In this document: piece after piece, positions 7,874 to 17,667 of the stretch
Position numbering within the stretch: the first letter of the stretch is position 1
How the letters are laid out: each line of letters begins with the position of its first letter
Assembly (NCBI RefSeq): GCF_001758225.1
Contig: NZ_MAST01000023.1
Location: 62,001 to 126,000 of the forward strand
Direction: 5' to 3'
Length of the DNA: 64,000 nucleotides
Source: Humibacillus sp. DSM 29435
GTDB taxonomy: Bacteria > Actinomycetota > Actinomycetes > Actinomycetales > Dermatophilaceae
Notes under the pieces: model-generated
The model's input: the letters and a program-made list of their open reading frames with translations, nothing else
What the model was told of the DNA's origin: nothing
Database searches by the model: none
Translations under genes and position numbers: made by a program

Positions 7874-9106
7874 TCAGCCGAGGCCCAGGCTGGTCGCGGC
7901 CTCGTGAAGCTGCTGCCGGGCATCGGGGTGGGCGATCCTGTCGATGATGAGCCGTGCCTGGGCGCGTTGGCTCCGGCCGAAGACGTGGGCACACCCGTGC
8001 TCAGTGACCAGCGCCGAGTGCTGAAACGAGGTCACCGGCCCCGTGAGCGCCGCGACGATGGTGGACGAGTCGCTCTTGGCGTGCCAGGACGGCAACGCGA
8101 TCACCGCCTGCCCGTTCCTGGAGTGCAACGCCCCTACCGTGAAGTCGCTCTGCCCCCCGAACCCCGAGTAGATCTGCCCGGAGACGTGGTTGGCGTTGGC
8201 CTGCGCGAACAGGTCGACCTGGAGGGCGCTGTTGATCGAGGTCATCGACGGCTGACGGGCGATCATTCCCGGGTCGTTGGTGGTCTCGGTGCGCATCATG
8301 CGGATCCGGGGATTGTGATCCACCCACCCGTACAGCTCGGGTGAACCGAACAGAAACGTGGCCACGATCGGGCGGGCGCGGTCCATCGCCCCTTGCCGCT
8401 CGAGGGCGAGGATTCCGTCGCTGATCATCTCCGACCACACGGCCAAGCCCTTCCGCCCGGTGAGGGCGCCGAGGGTCGCATCGGGAATCGTCCCGATGCC
8501 CAGCTGCAGGGTGCACCCGTCGTCGACGAGCCTGGCGACCTGAGCACCGATGGCAGCGGCGACAGGGCTGGCGCTGCTCGGAAGCGGGGACGGCAGCGGC
8601 TCGTCGACCTCGATCGCCACGTCGATCAGGTCGGTGTCGATCTCGCTGTCTCCGAAGCAGTACGGCATGCGAGGGTTCAGCTGGGCGACGACCAGACCAC
8701 CTCTGGCGCGGGTCTGTTCAATGGCGGCGACAAGGATGTTGACCTCGATACCGAGAGAGACCTTGCCCGAGCTGACGGTCGAGGTGTGCAGCAAGACCAC
8801 GTCGGGTGGGCGGGAACGCGCGAAGAGCCGCGGAACGAGGGACAAGCGCATGGGGAGGTAGTCGAGTCGGCTTCCTCCCCCGCGCATGCCGCGGCCGACG
8901 AACGGGGTCTCATAGATCACACCCTCCCGGTCTGGAAGCGACAGCTGGGCGTTGAGCATGAACAAGCGGTAGCGCTCGGTGGCGGTGTCGAACAGCGAGA
9001 CCAGGCGTTGCGGTGTCGCGAAGTTCCCGCTGACGACGACTCGCGGTTCCGGTTTCCCCAGCCGCTCGAACTCCAGGGCCAGCTGACGTTCGGAGACGAT
9101 ACGCAT
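7874..9106 (-). CDS. Acetyl-CoA hydrolase/transferase-family protein (4-hydroxybutyrate CoA-transferase-like)
   Basis: 410 residues of the family I CoA-transferase fold. Visible are the N-terminal half with VLLHTSTVSSGKVSLGIEVN, GCTLQLGIGTIPDA, the region SEMISDGILAL, and the C-terminal GFGGQSDFTVGAL expected near the CoA-binding end. The active-site glutamate of these enzymes normally sits near a GxGG segment in this C-terminal half; I cannot assign it with certainty. The start is set at 9106 (ATG, MRIVSERQL) with a GGGAAGG-like SD, in preference to a GTG 19 codons upstream. It stands alone, downstream of the tRNA gene. Confidence 0.8.
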   Translation of the reverse strand: MRIVSERQLALEFERLGKPEPRVVVSGNFATPQRLVSLFDTATERYRLFMLNAQLSLPDREGVIYETPFVGRGMRGGGSRLDYLPMRLSLVPRLFARSRPPDVVLLHTSTVSSGKVSLGIEVNILVAAIEQTRARGGLVVAQLNPRMPYCFGDSEIDTDLIDVAIEVDEPLPSPLPSSASPVAAAIGAQVARLVDDGCTLQLGIGTIPDATLGALTGRKGLAVWSEMISDGILALERQGAMDRARPIVATFLFGSPELYGWVDHNPRIRMMRTETTNDPGMIARQPSMTSINSALQVDLFAQANANHVSGQIYSGFGGQSDFTVGALHSRNGQAVIALPSWHAKSDSSTIVAALTGPVTSFQHSALVTEHGCAHVFGRSQRAQARLIIDRIAHPDARQQLHEAATSLGLG

Positions 9107-9288
9107 GCGCGCCTTCCCTGCCTTGCGAGGTGCGGCACCACAGCCGGCTCTGTCAGCCTCCACTCTCGGGCAGTCCCAGACAAGCCGTCAGAGGCGAAGG
9201 TCCCGCCAGGCACAGCGGGCGAGAAACATCCAGCGGGTGCTCACGTGCCAGCCGAAGTGCCTGTGGAACGTCACAGATGGCGATCCAG

Positions 9289-9361
9289 AGCTGGCGAGGG
9301 GACTCGAACCCCTAACCGCCTGTTTACAAGACAGGTGCGCTACCAATTGCGCCACGCCAGC
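9289..9361 (-). tRNA. tRNA-Thr (anticodon UGU)
   Basis: On the minus strand the acceptor stem GCTGGCG (9361-9355) pairs with CGCCAGC (9296-9290). The anticodon stem CCTGT/ACAGG encloses the 7-nt loop CTTGTAA with anticodon TGT. The T-arm is GGGGTTCGAGTCCCC. The 3' CCA is not encoded and the discriminator base is U. Confidence 0.95.
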
Positions 9362-9430
9362 AGGCTCAACAGGTGATCGGATGCCGTCCTGCTGGGTCGG
9401 CGCCAGCGTAACGGAGCCCAGCGGCATCCT

Positions 9431-9485
9431 GAAAATGCGACCGGGCCGGATCGAGGAGCTTGTTGCTCGCCGATCCGGCCCGGTC
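9431..9485 (-). terminator. Intrinsic terminator of the rpf-like gene
   Basis: Perfect 15-bp arms GACCGGGCCGGATCG (9439-9453) and its complement (9471-9485), followed on the minus strand by GCATTTTC. It lies 32 nt after the rpf-like stop codon. Confidence 0.85.
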
Positions 9486-9517
9486 ATGTCCCGCGATGCG
9501 GGTTACCTCAGACGTGC

Positions 9518-10633
<1,116 letters not shown>

Positions 10634-10635
10634 TC

Positions 10636-10665
10636 ACGGTACGGGAAGAACAGGGAATGACACAA
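10636..10665 (-). promoter_or_regulatory. Candidate promoter for the riboswitch-rpf transcript
   Basis: On the minus strand, TTGTGT (10665-10660), an 18-nt spacer and TACCGT (10641-10636). The position, about 130 nt before the aptamer, is plausible but the boxes are only moderate matches. Confidence 0.25.
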
Positions 10666-10746
10666 GCCCGACCGAGACCGGTTCGTGACCTGTCTGAGAC
10701 CTGTGCTTTACCAATGTGGCAGCGCCCGGAGCGGACCTTCAGTGCG

Positions 10747-12507
10747 TCAGGGGCCGAGCGGGTTACCCGTGAAAGGCGCCCACAGCAGCGGTGCCCCGTG
10801 ACTCAACGAGACCGCGGCGACAGCGACCGCGAAGACGACCGCAACCGCGGTGGTCACCTTCGTGGCCAGCCCTTCCGGAACGAGTCGCCTTGCCATGGAA
10901 CGAGACCCACGTCGCAGGGACGCCCCACCCGGACCCCACCAGAGCATCGTCAACCCGATCGCTCCACCGATCACCAAGGTGATGGGGTCACCGGGATCGA
11001 GCTGTGCGCCCCGGGCGCCGGCCAGCAGCAGCGCCGATGCGAAGATGCCCGCGAGCGTCACCGCGAGGGGCAGGAGCAGGCTCACCACGGTCGCGACCAC
11101 GCCCAGGAGCAGGTGCCACGGGCTGAGACCGATGGCCCACGGAAGATCGCTACGACGCCGGCCATGGTCGTAGCGGCGCAGCACCAGCCCCGTGACCGAG
11201 CGGTCGGTGGCGCGAGCGATCGCCGACCACACCCCCAGCACGATGGCCGCGATTGCGGGCCAGGCCGAGAAGGCGGCGAGCCACCCGGCCGCCACCGCAG
11301 CCAGGAGGCCGGTTCGCATGGCCATCCCGATACGAGGGTCGCCCTCGCGCTCGACCAGGTCGGCATCGTCCTCGCCGCCGCCGGCCTCCCACGCGTCGTC
11401 GCCGAACCACCGCGGTTCGCCAACGACCGAAGGGGGCGGCGCTGCCGTCGGCCCAGGCGGTGCCCAGCGCTCGGGCTTGGCCTCGGCGGCGCCCGCAGGG
11501 GTGCGGGGCAGCACGTTGGTGTCACGCTCGAGCAGCACCTGGGTCGAGCCGACCGGGGGCGGCACCGGTTCTTCGTCGCCTCCCCCGTCCCATGGGCCAC
11601 CGCTGGGCGTGGGCACGGTCGCGGCCTCCCCCGCCGCGAACCGCTCCAGGGCGTCGATGACCTCATCGGCGTGGGGGCGCTGTGACGGGCGGGGTGAGAG
11701 CGATGCCCGCAGCAGCGGAGCCAGCCGCGGGTCGACCCCCTCAAGGTCCACCTCGCCGGCGCGAACCCGGCTGAGCACGGCATCCATCCGTCCCCGACCG
11801 AACGGCGGCCGCCCTGACGCGGCGTAGGTGATCGTTGCCGCCCAACCCCACCAGTCGGTGGCGTCGGTGATCGCCGCGCCCTCCACGAGCTCAGGAGAGA
11901 GGTAGCCCGGGGTGCCCATGACCAGCCCACCGACCGTGTGCCGCACGTCGTCCTGCAGGTGGGCGATCCCGAAGTCGATGAGCACGGGCTCGCCGTCTTC
12001 GAGCAGCACGTTGCCGGGTTTGACGTCTCGGTGCACCACCCCACAGGCGTGGATGGCGCGGATCGCCTCCGCCGTGCCGCGCGCCAGCCGCAGCAGCGCT
12101 TCGGGCCCGAAGGCGCCGTGCTCGTCGACGGCCTCGTCAAGGGCCTGGCCGTGCACGTAGCGGGTGACGATGTAGGGCCGCGGCCCCATGACGTCGGCGT
12201 CGATGACGCTGGCCACCCGGTCGTCGCAGATGCGAGACAGCGTCTCGACCTCCCGGCCGAGGCGGGTCCGGGCGTCGGAGTCGTGGGCCACGTGGGCGCG
12301 CAGCACCTTGATGGCCACGGCCCGCCCGCGAGTGTCGAGCGCCAGGTGCACCACACCCATGCCGCCCTCCCCGATCTCCTCGAGGAGGCGGTAGGGGCCG
12401 AGCCGCTCAGGGGGAGCGCCGCCCGACTCCGGCCGGCCTTCCGGGTCGTTCCGAGGCGCCCCTGACGATGGGTTGGGCACCCATTCGGTCCGGTCGTGCG
12501 CTGCCAT
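10747..12507 (-). CDS. Membrane Ser/Thr protein kinase (PknB-like) with polytopic C-terminus
   Basis: 586 residues. The kinase domain spans about 38-300. It has a glycine loop GEGGMGVV (46-53), the ATP-anchoring Lys67 in VAIKVL, a catalytic loop HRDVKPGN (159-166), DFG at 178-180, and an activation segment GTPGYLSPE. A proline-rich, acidic linker follows to about residue 380. The C-terminal ~200 residues form several hydrophobic helices (for example LLAAVAAGWLAAFSAWPAIA) in place of the single helix plus PASTA repeats of PknB. The signal it senses is unknown. It is upstream of, and on the same strand as, the Rpf-like gene. Start ATG 12507 has a TACCGT box 6 nt upstream. Confidence 0.9.
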   Translation of the reverse strand: MAAHDRTEWVPNPSSGAPRNDPEGRPESGGAPPERLGPYRLLEEIGEGGMGVVHLALDTRGRAVAIKVLRAHVAHDSDARTRLGREVETLSRICDDRVASVIDADVMGPRPYIVTRYVHGQALDEAVDEHGAFGPEALLRLARGTAEAIRAIHACGVVHRDVKPGNVLLEDGEPVLIDFGIAHLQDDVRHTVGGLVMGTPGYLSPELVEGAAITDATDWWGWAATITYAASGRPPFGRGRMDAVLSRVRAGEVDLEGVDPRLAPLLRASLSPRPSQRPHADEVIDALERFAAGEAATVPTPSGGPWDGGGDEEPVPPPVGSTQVLLERDTNVLPRTPAGAAEAKPERWAPPGPTAAPPPSVVGEPRWFGDDAWEAGGGEDDADLVEREGDPRIGMAMRTGLLAAVAAGWLAAFSAWPAIAAIVLGVWSAIARATDRSVTGLVLRRYDHGRRRSDLPWAIGLSPWHLLLGVVATVVSLLLPLAVTLAGIFASALLLAGARGAQLDPGDPITLVIGGAIGLTMLWWGPGGASLRRGSRSMARRLVPEGLATKVTTAVAVVFAVAVAAVSLSHGAPLLWAPFTGNPLGP

Positions 12508-12513
12508 GCCCCT

Positions 12514-12519
12514 ACGGTA
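12514..12519 (-). promoter_or_regulatory. -10 box of the kinase gene (leaderless)
   Basis: TACCGT ends 6 nt before the ATG at 12507, so transcription would begin at about the first base of the start codon. Confidence 0.4.
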
Positions 12520-12634
12520 AGCGACCCGAGCCCCGGCTCAGCTCAACCGGCCTGCCGTCTGCGCTGCCTTGACGTCGGCACGACGTCCGAAGGCGACGCA
12601 CACAGGCTTGGACGACGCATCGGGGGCGACGGGC

Positions 12635-13555
12635 TCAGGCCCAACCCAGTCGCGCCGCCGTCGCGACGGCTGCCTCGATCCGTCTCTCGATCAGGGGCAC
12701 CCGTTCGATCTCGGCCCACACGAACCGCTCGACCAGCCAACCCCGGCGACGCAGGGCGTCCTCCCGGCGCTTCTCGGCGAAGAGGACGTCCGCGCCCCGC
12801 TCCCCGCCGTACTTGACCTTGCCGTCGAACTCCACGAGCACTCTCGTGCCATCGATCCTGAAATCGGCGTACCGCGTGCCGAGGTCGGTGACCACCATGA
12901 ACTGTGGGGTCACGGCCCAGCCCAGAGCCCGCAGGCGGTGGCCGAGCACGCTCTCTCCCGGCGACTCGATGCGGGTGTCCGCTCCGGCCAGCACCGCTCG
13001 GACCGGACCGATGCCGTGCCGCCCGGAAAGCAGGTTGACGGCATCCTCGATCTCTGGGGAGGTGACGCTCCGTCGATGGAGTGCGGCATCGGCGGCCACG
13101 AGAGCTGTGAGCGGGTCTGCCTCCAGGCCCGACTGCACGATGCCCACCGCGATCGGAACGCGATCGGCTGCCCCGTCCATCGGCAGAGACGGGTGCACCT
13201 TGACCCCCGGTCGGTTGCGTGACGATCCCGGGCCGGTACGGGTCAGATGCACGGTGGCCAGGTCGGCGCGGTAGAGCGGCAGCCCGTGGAACACGAGGCT
13301 GGAGTGGTGGCTCACGCGGGCGCGGCCACCGAGCCTCAGGTAGGCCGCCGTCGCCGCCAGCCGGTGCCGGTCGCGCTCGTCACCGGGTGGACCCACCGCG
13401 TACCAGCCGCGAACGAGCGGATGGGCCCGGCCGGAACGCACCAGTCGACCGACGGCGTCGGAGTCGAGGCCGGCAGCGGCGGCCCACGCCGACGAGAAGA
13501 CCCCATGTCGGGCGAACGCGACGGGTGTGAGGTCGGCAGCGGGCACGAAGTCCAT
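12635..13555 (-). CDS. AbiEi-type winged-helix / DUF559-like nuclease-fold fusion protein
   Basis: 306 residues in three parts. The N-terminus resembles the AbiEi antitoxin winged helix (FARHGVFSSAWAAAAGL, then LVRSGRAHPLVRGWYAV). The middle (about 80-200) is the AbiEi-like body with SHHSSLVFHGLP. The C-terminus (about 210-300) looks like a Vsr/DUF559 restriction-endonuclease fold: ESPGESVLGHRLRALG, YADFRIDGTRVLVEFDGK and REDALRRRGWLVERF, with Asp...Glu-x-Asp-Gly-Lys in PD-(D/E)XK positions. No AbiEii toxin gene is adjacent, so this is not a standard type IV toxin-antitoxin pair. The family is common in actinobacteria but functionally uncharacterised. The start is ATG at 13555. Confidence 0.75.
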   Translation of the reverse strand: MDFVPAADLTPVAFARHGVFSSAWAAAAGLDSDAVGRLVRSGRAHPLVRGWYAVGPPGDERDRHRLAATAAYLRLGGRARVSHHSSLVFHGLPLYRADLATVHLTRTGPGSSRNRPGVKVHPSLPMDGAADRVPIAVGIVQSGLEADPLTALVAADAALHRRSVTSPEIEDAVNLLSGRHGIGPVRAVLAGADTRIESPGESVLGHRLRALGWAVTPQFMVVTDLGTRYADFRIDGTRVLVEFDGKVKYGGERGADVLFAEKRREDALRRRGWLVERFVWAEIERVPLIERRIEAAVATAARLGWA

Positions 13556-13697
13556 GCTCTGGCCCGCCCAAGGGCGCGGATGCCGTTGTCCACAGGCGCC
13601 GAGAAGGTGCAGACACGTCGTCGTGGCCTTGCCGCGCCGTCTGCAGGCGGCGCAGCCACGTCAAGCCGACGCGACTTCGCCGGGAGACTGCGTGGGG

Positions 13698-14129
13698 TCA
13701 GCTGGAGATGTAGTCGCGCAGCTGGTCGCGCTCGGACTGCAGCTCGTTCAGCCGGAACTTGACGATGTCACCGATGCTCACGATCGCCGCGAGCTTGCCG
13801 TCGGCGTCGACGATCGGCACGTGACGCACCCGAAGCTCGGTCATGGTGGCGGCCAGGTCGGCGATCTCGTCGGCGGCCGAGCCCGTGGTCACCTCGCTCG
13901 TCATGATGCTCGAGACCGGCGCCGAGAGGATGTCGGTGCCCTTGAGGTGCAGGTGTCGCACGATGTCACGCTCGCTGACGATCCCGTCGACCGACGACCC
14001 GTCGACGCTGACCACCACAGCTCCGATGCGATGCTCGTCGAGCAGGGCCAGCAGACCGGTCACCGTCTCATCGGGCTTGACGGTCACGACCCCGCCACCC
14101 TTGGAACGCACGACGTCAGAAATCTTCAC
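13698..14129 (-). CDS. Tandem CBS-domain protein
   Basis: 143 residues made of two CBS domains (about 8-60 and 74-128), the typical adenine-nucleotide-sensing pair: TVTGLLALLDEHRIGAVVV...GIVSERDIVRHL and IADLAATMTELRVRHVPIVDADGKLAAIVSIGDIVKF. A short charged helix (ELQSERDQLRDYI) ends the protein. Stand-alone CBS pairs bind AMP/ATP or similar ligands and modulate partner proteins; the partner here is unknown. The start is GTG with a near-perfect SD (AGGAGG) 5 nt before it. Divergent from otsA. Confidence 0.88.
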   Translation of the reverse strand: MKISDVVRSKGGGVVTVKPDETVTGLLALLDEHRIGAVVVSVDGSSVDGIVSERDIVRHLHLKGTDILSAPVSSIMTSEVTTGSAADEIADLAATMTELRVRHVPIVDADGKLAAIVSIGDIVKFRLNELQSERDQLRDYISS

Positions 14130-14240
14130 GGCGACCTCCTGGACTGCTTGGCGTGTGAGCTGGCTCCAACCTAGAGCGAGACCCGCCGTGGCGCCAGAGC
14201 GCGGTCGTTACAGTGAGACGAACGGTCCACGGATTTGCCG

Positions 14241-14290
14241 GATCCACCGATCCACCGATCCACCGCCTCGCCTCGCCTCGCCTCGCCTCG
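14241..14290 (+). repeat. Two abutting short tandem repeats before otsA
   Basis: Three copies of the octamer GATCCACC (14241-14264) run directly into five copies of GCCTC (14265-14289). They end 5 nt before the otsA Shine-Dalgarno AGGAG, so the array sits in the otsA leader or promoter. Confidence 0.9.
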
Positions 14291-14307
14291 CACCAGGAGC
14301 TGATCAC

Positions 14308-15755
<1,448 letters not shown>

Positions 15756-15759
<4 letters not shown>

Positions 15760-16577
15760 CCCGCCCGCCCCGCCCGACCACCCGGCTCGACCTCGAGCAG
15801 GCCCTCGAGCACGCCTCCCGCGCGACGACGCTGCTCGTCGCCACCGACTTCGACGGCGTGCTCGCCCCCTTCCACACCGACCCGATGCAGGTCCGGGCCA
15901 GCCCGGGAACCATGGAGTCGCTGCGCTCCCTCGTGCACCTGCCCGGCATCCACGTGGCGGTCATCTCCGGGCGTGATCTCGCCACCCTGCGACAGCTGAG
16001 CGAGGTGGCGGTCGACGAGCCGATCGTGCTCATCGGCAGCCATGGTGCCGAGTCGTCCAGTGAGCAGGTGCGTTCCGCGATGGAAGGGGCCGCCGTCACC
16101 CCTGACGACGAGGCGCGGCTGCATCAGCTACGCCGCGACATCACTGCTCTCATCGAGACCCACCACCCGGCGGCGGCCATCGAGAACAAGGCCGCGGCGG
16201 TCGTGGTGCACGTGCGCGGTCTCGAGCGCGAGCTGGGTGACGCTGCCGTCGCCGACGCTCGTCGACTGGCGCTCGAGCACCCGGGCGTCAAGGTGCTCAA
16301 GGGCAAGTCGGTGCTCGAGCTCTCGGTGTCGCACGCCGACAAGGGGTCGGCCGTGACCGCCTACGGTCGCGCCGTCGGCGCCACGGCCCGCATCTACTTC
16401 GGCGACGACGTGACCGACGAAGACGCCTTCATGCGGATGACCCGACCCGAGGACATCACGGTGAAGGTCGGCACCGGCTCGACCGCCGCCCGGTACCGCC
16501 TCGACGACGAGGCCGCCGTGGCCCGGTGCCTGCAGCGCCTCGAGCATCTCTGCACCACCCTCCGCGTCACGAGCTGA
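15756..16577 (+). CDS. otsB: Trehalose-6-phosphate phosphatase
   Basis: 273 residues of the HAD superfamily. Motif I is DFDGVLAPF (first Asp the nucleophile, about residue 31), with SGRDLATL, GSHGAE in the cap region, the Lys of LKGKSVLEL, and motif IV GDDVTDEDAF. It removes phosphate from trehalose-6-phosphate, completing trehalose synthesis with OtsA. The start is GTG at 15756, overlapping the otsA stop. Convergent with the LacI gene. Confidence 0.95.
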
Positions 16578-16588
16578 GCCACGACGCT

Positions 16589-16623
16589 GGATGCCGCTGG
16601 GCCGGCCACGCCCGGCGGCATCC
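16589..16623. terminator. Hairpin between otsB and the lacI-type gene
   Basis: GGATGCCGCTGGGC (16589-16602) pairs, with one mismatch, with GCCCGGCGGCATCC (16610-16623). It is placed 11 nt after the otsB stop and 20 nt after the lacI-type stop on the other strand. It contains two copies of the enriched octamer GGATGCCG. Confidence 0.65.
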
Positions 16624-16643
16624 GACAGCGGCATCCGGCACTG

Positions 16644-17663
16644 TCAGTGGCGACGCGCGCCCGTGGAGCCGCGCACGACCAGCTCGGGGCGAAACACGTA
16701 CTCCGCTCGGGGCGAGGGCTGCCCGGCGATCTCGTCGAGCAGCGCCCGCACGGCGGCCAGACTCATCGCCTCGACGCTCTGTCGAACGGTCGTGAGCGGC
16801 GGGTCGGTGAACGCGATCAGGGTCGAGTCGTCGTAGCCGACCACCGAGAAGTCACGCGGCACGTTGAGGCCGCGCTTGCGGGCCTCCCGGATGGCGCCGA
16901 GAGCCATCAGGTCGGAACCGCACACCACAGCGGTCGCCCCCCGGTCGAGCAGGCGACCGGCCGCCGACGCACCGCCCTCGACCGAGAACATCGACCGCTC
17001 GATGAGGTCGTCGACGTCGACCCGGCCGGTCAGCTGCTGCATCGAGTGCCGGAAGCCGGTGATCTTGCGGATGACCGGCACGTAGCGGTCTGGCCCGACC
17101 GCCAGCCCGATCTCGCGGTGGCCAAGACTCACCAGGTGCTCGAGGGCGAGCCCCATCGAGGCGACGTCGTCGTTGGAGATGAAGGGTGCGTCGACGCCCT
17201 CGATGTAGCCGTTCACGAGCACCAGCGGGAGCCCCCGCTCGCGAAGGTCGACGTAGCGCTTGGCGTCGGTGTTGGTGTTGGCGTGCATTCCCGAGATGAA
17301 GATGATGCCCGACACGCCTCGGTCGAGCAGCATCTGCACGTACTCGTCCTCGTGCACCCCCCCGGCCACCTGGGTGCAGAGCACCGGCGTGTAGCCGTTC
17401 TGGGCCAGGGAGCCCTCGATCATCTGCGCGAAGGCCGGGAAGATCGGGTTGGTGAGCTCAGGTGTGATGAGGCCCACGAGGCCGGCACTCTTGGGCCGCA
17501 ACCGGCTCGGGCGGTCGTAGCCGAGCACGTCGAGGGCCGTGAGCACCGACAGACGCGTCGCCTCGGCCACCCCTGGCTTGCTGTTGAGCACCCGCGACAC
17601 GGTGGCCTCGGAGACGCCGGCGTGGGCCCCGATGTCGCGCAGACGCGCCTTCGCCACCTTCAT
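16644..17663 (-). CDS. LacI-family regulator of the maltodextrin operon
   Basis: 339 residues: an N-terminal LacI helix-turn-helix (LRDIGAHAGVSEATVSRVLN), a hinge helix region, and a periplasmic-binding-protein-like sugar-sensing domain (GLITPELTNPIFPAFAQ through PLTTVRQSVEAM). The start at 17663 (SD GGTGA 4 nt upstream) leaves a 4-nt gap after the GH13 stop; an ATG 10 codons upstream would overlap GH13 instead. It is the last gene of malE-malF-malG-GH13-lacI, so if it represses malE it also limits its own synthesis. The effector is probably maltose or a related sugar (inference). Confidence 0.88.
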   Translation of the reverse strand: MKVAKARLRDIGAHAGVSEATVSRVLNSKPGVAEATRLSVLTALDVLGYDRPSRLRPKSAGLVGLITPELTNPIFPAFAQMIEGSLAQNGYTPVLCTQVAGGVHEDEYVQMLLDRGVSGIIFISGMHANTNTDAKRYVDLRERGLPLVLVNGYIEGVDAPFISNDDVASMGLALEHLVSLGHREIGLAVGPDRYVPVIRKITGFRHSMQQLTGRVDVDDLIERSMFSVEGGASAAGRLLDRGATAVVCGSDLMALGAIREARKRGLNVPRDFSVVGYDDSTLIAFTDPPLTTVRQSVEAMSLAAVRALLDEIAGQPSPRAEYVFRPELVVRGSTGARRH

Positions 17664-17667
17664 GAGA

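Noticed and set aside
12635-13555. Type IV toxin-antitoxin pair
   Set aside because: No AbiEii nucleotidyltransferase toxin adjacent on either side.
14241-14290. Could be a CRISPR array
   Set aside because: Units are 8 and 5 bp without spacers; no cas genes in the window.
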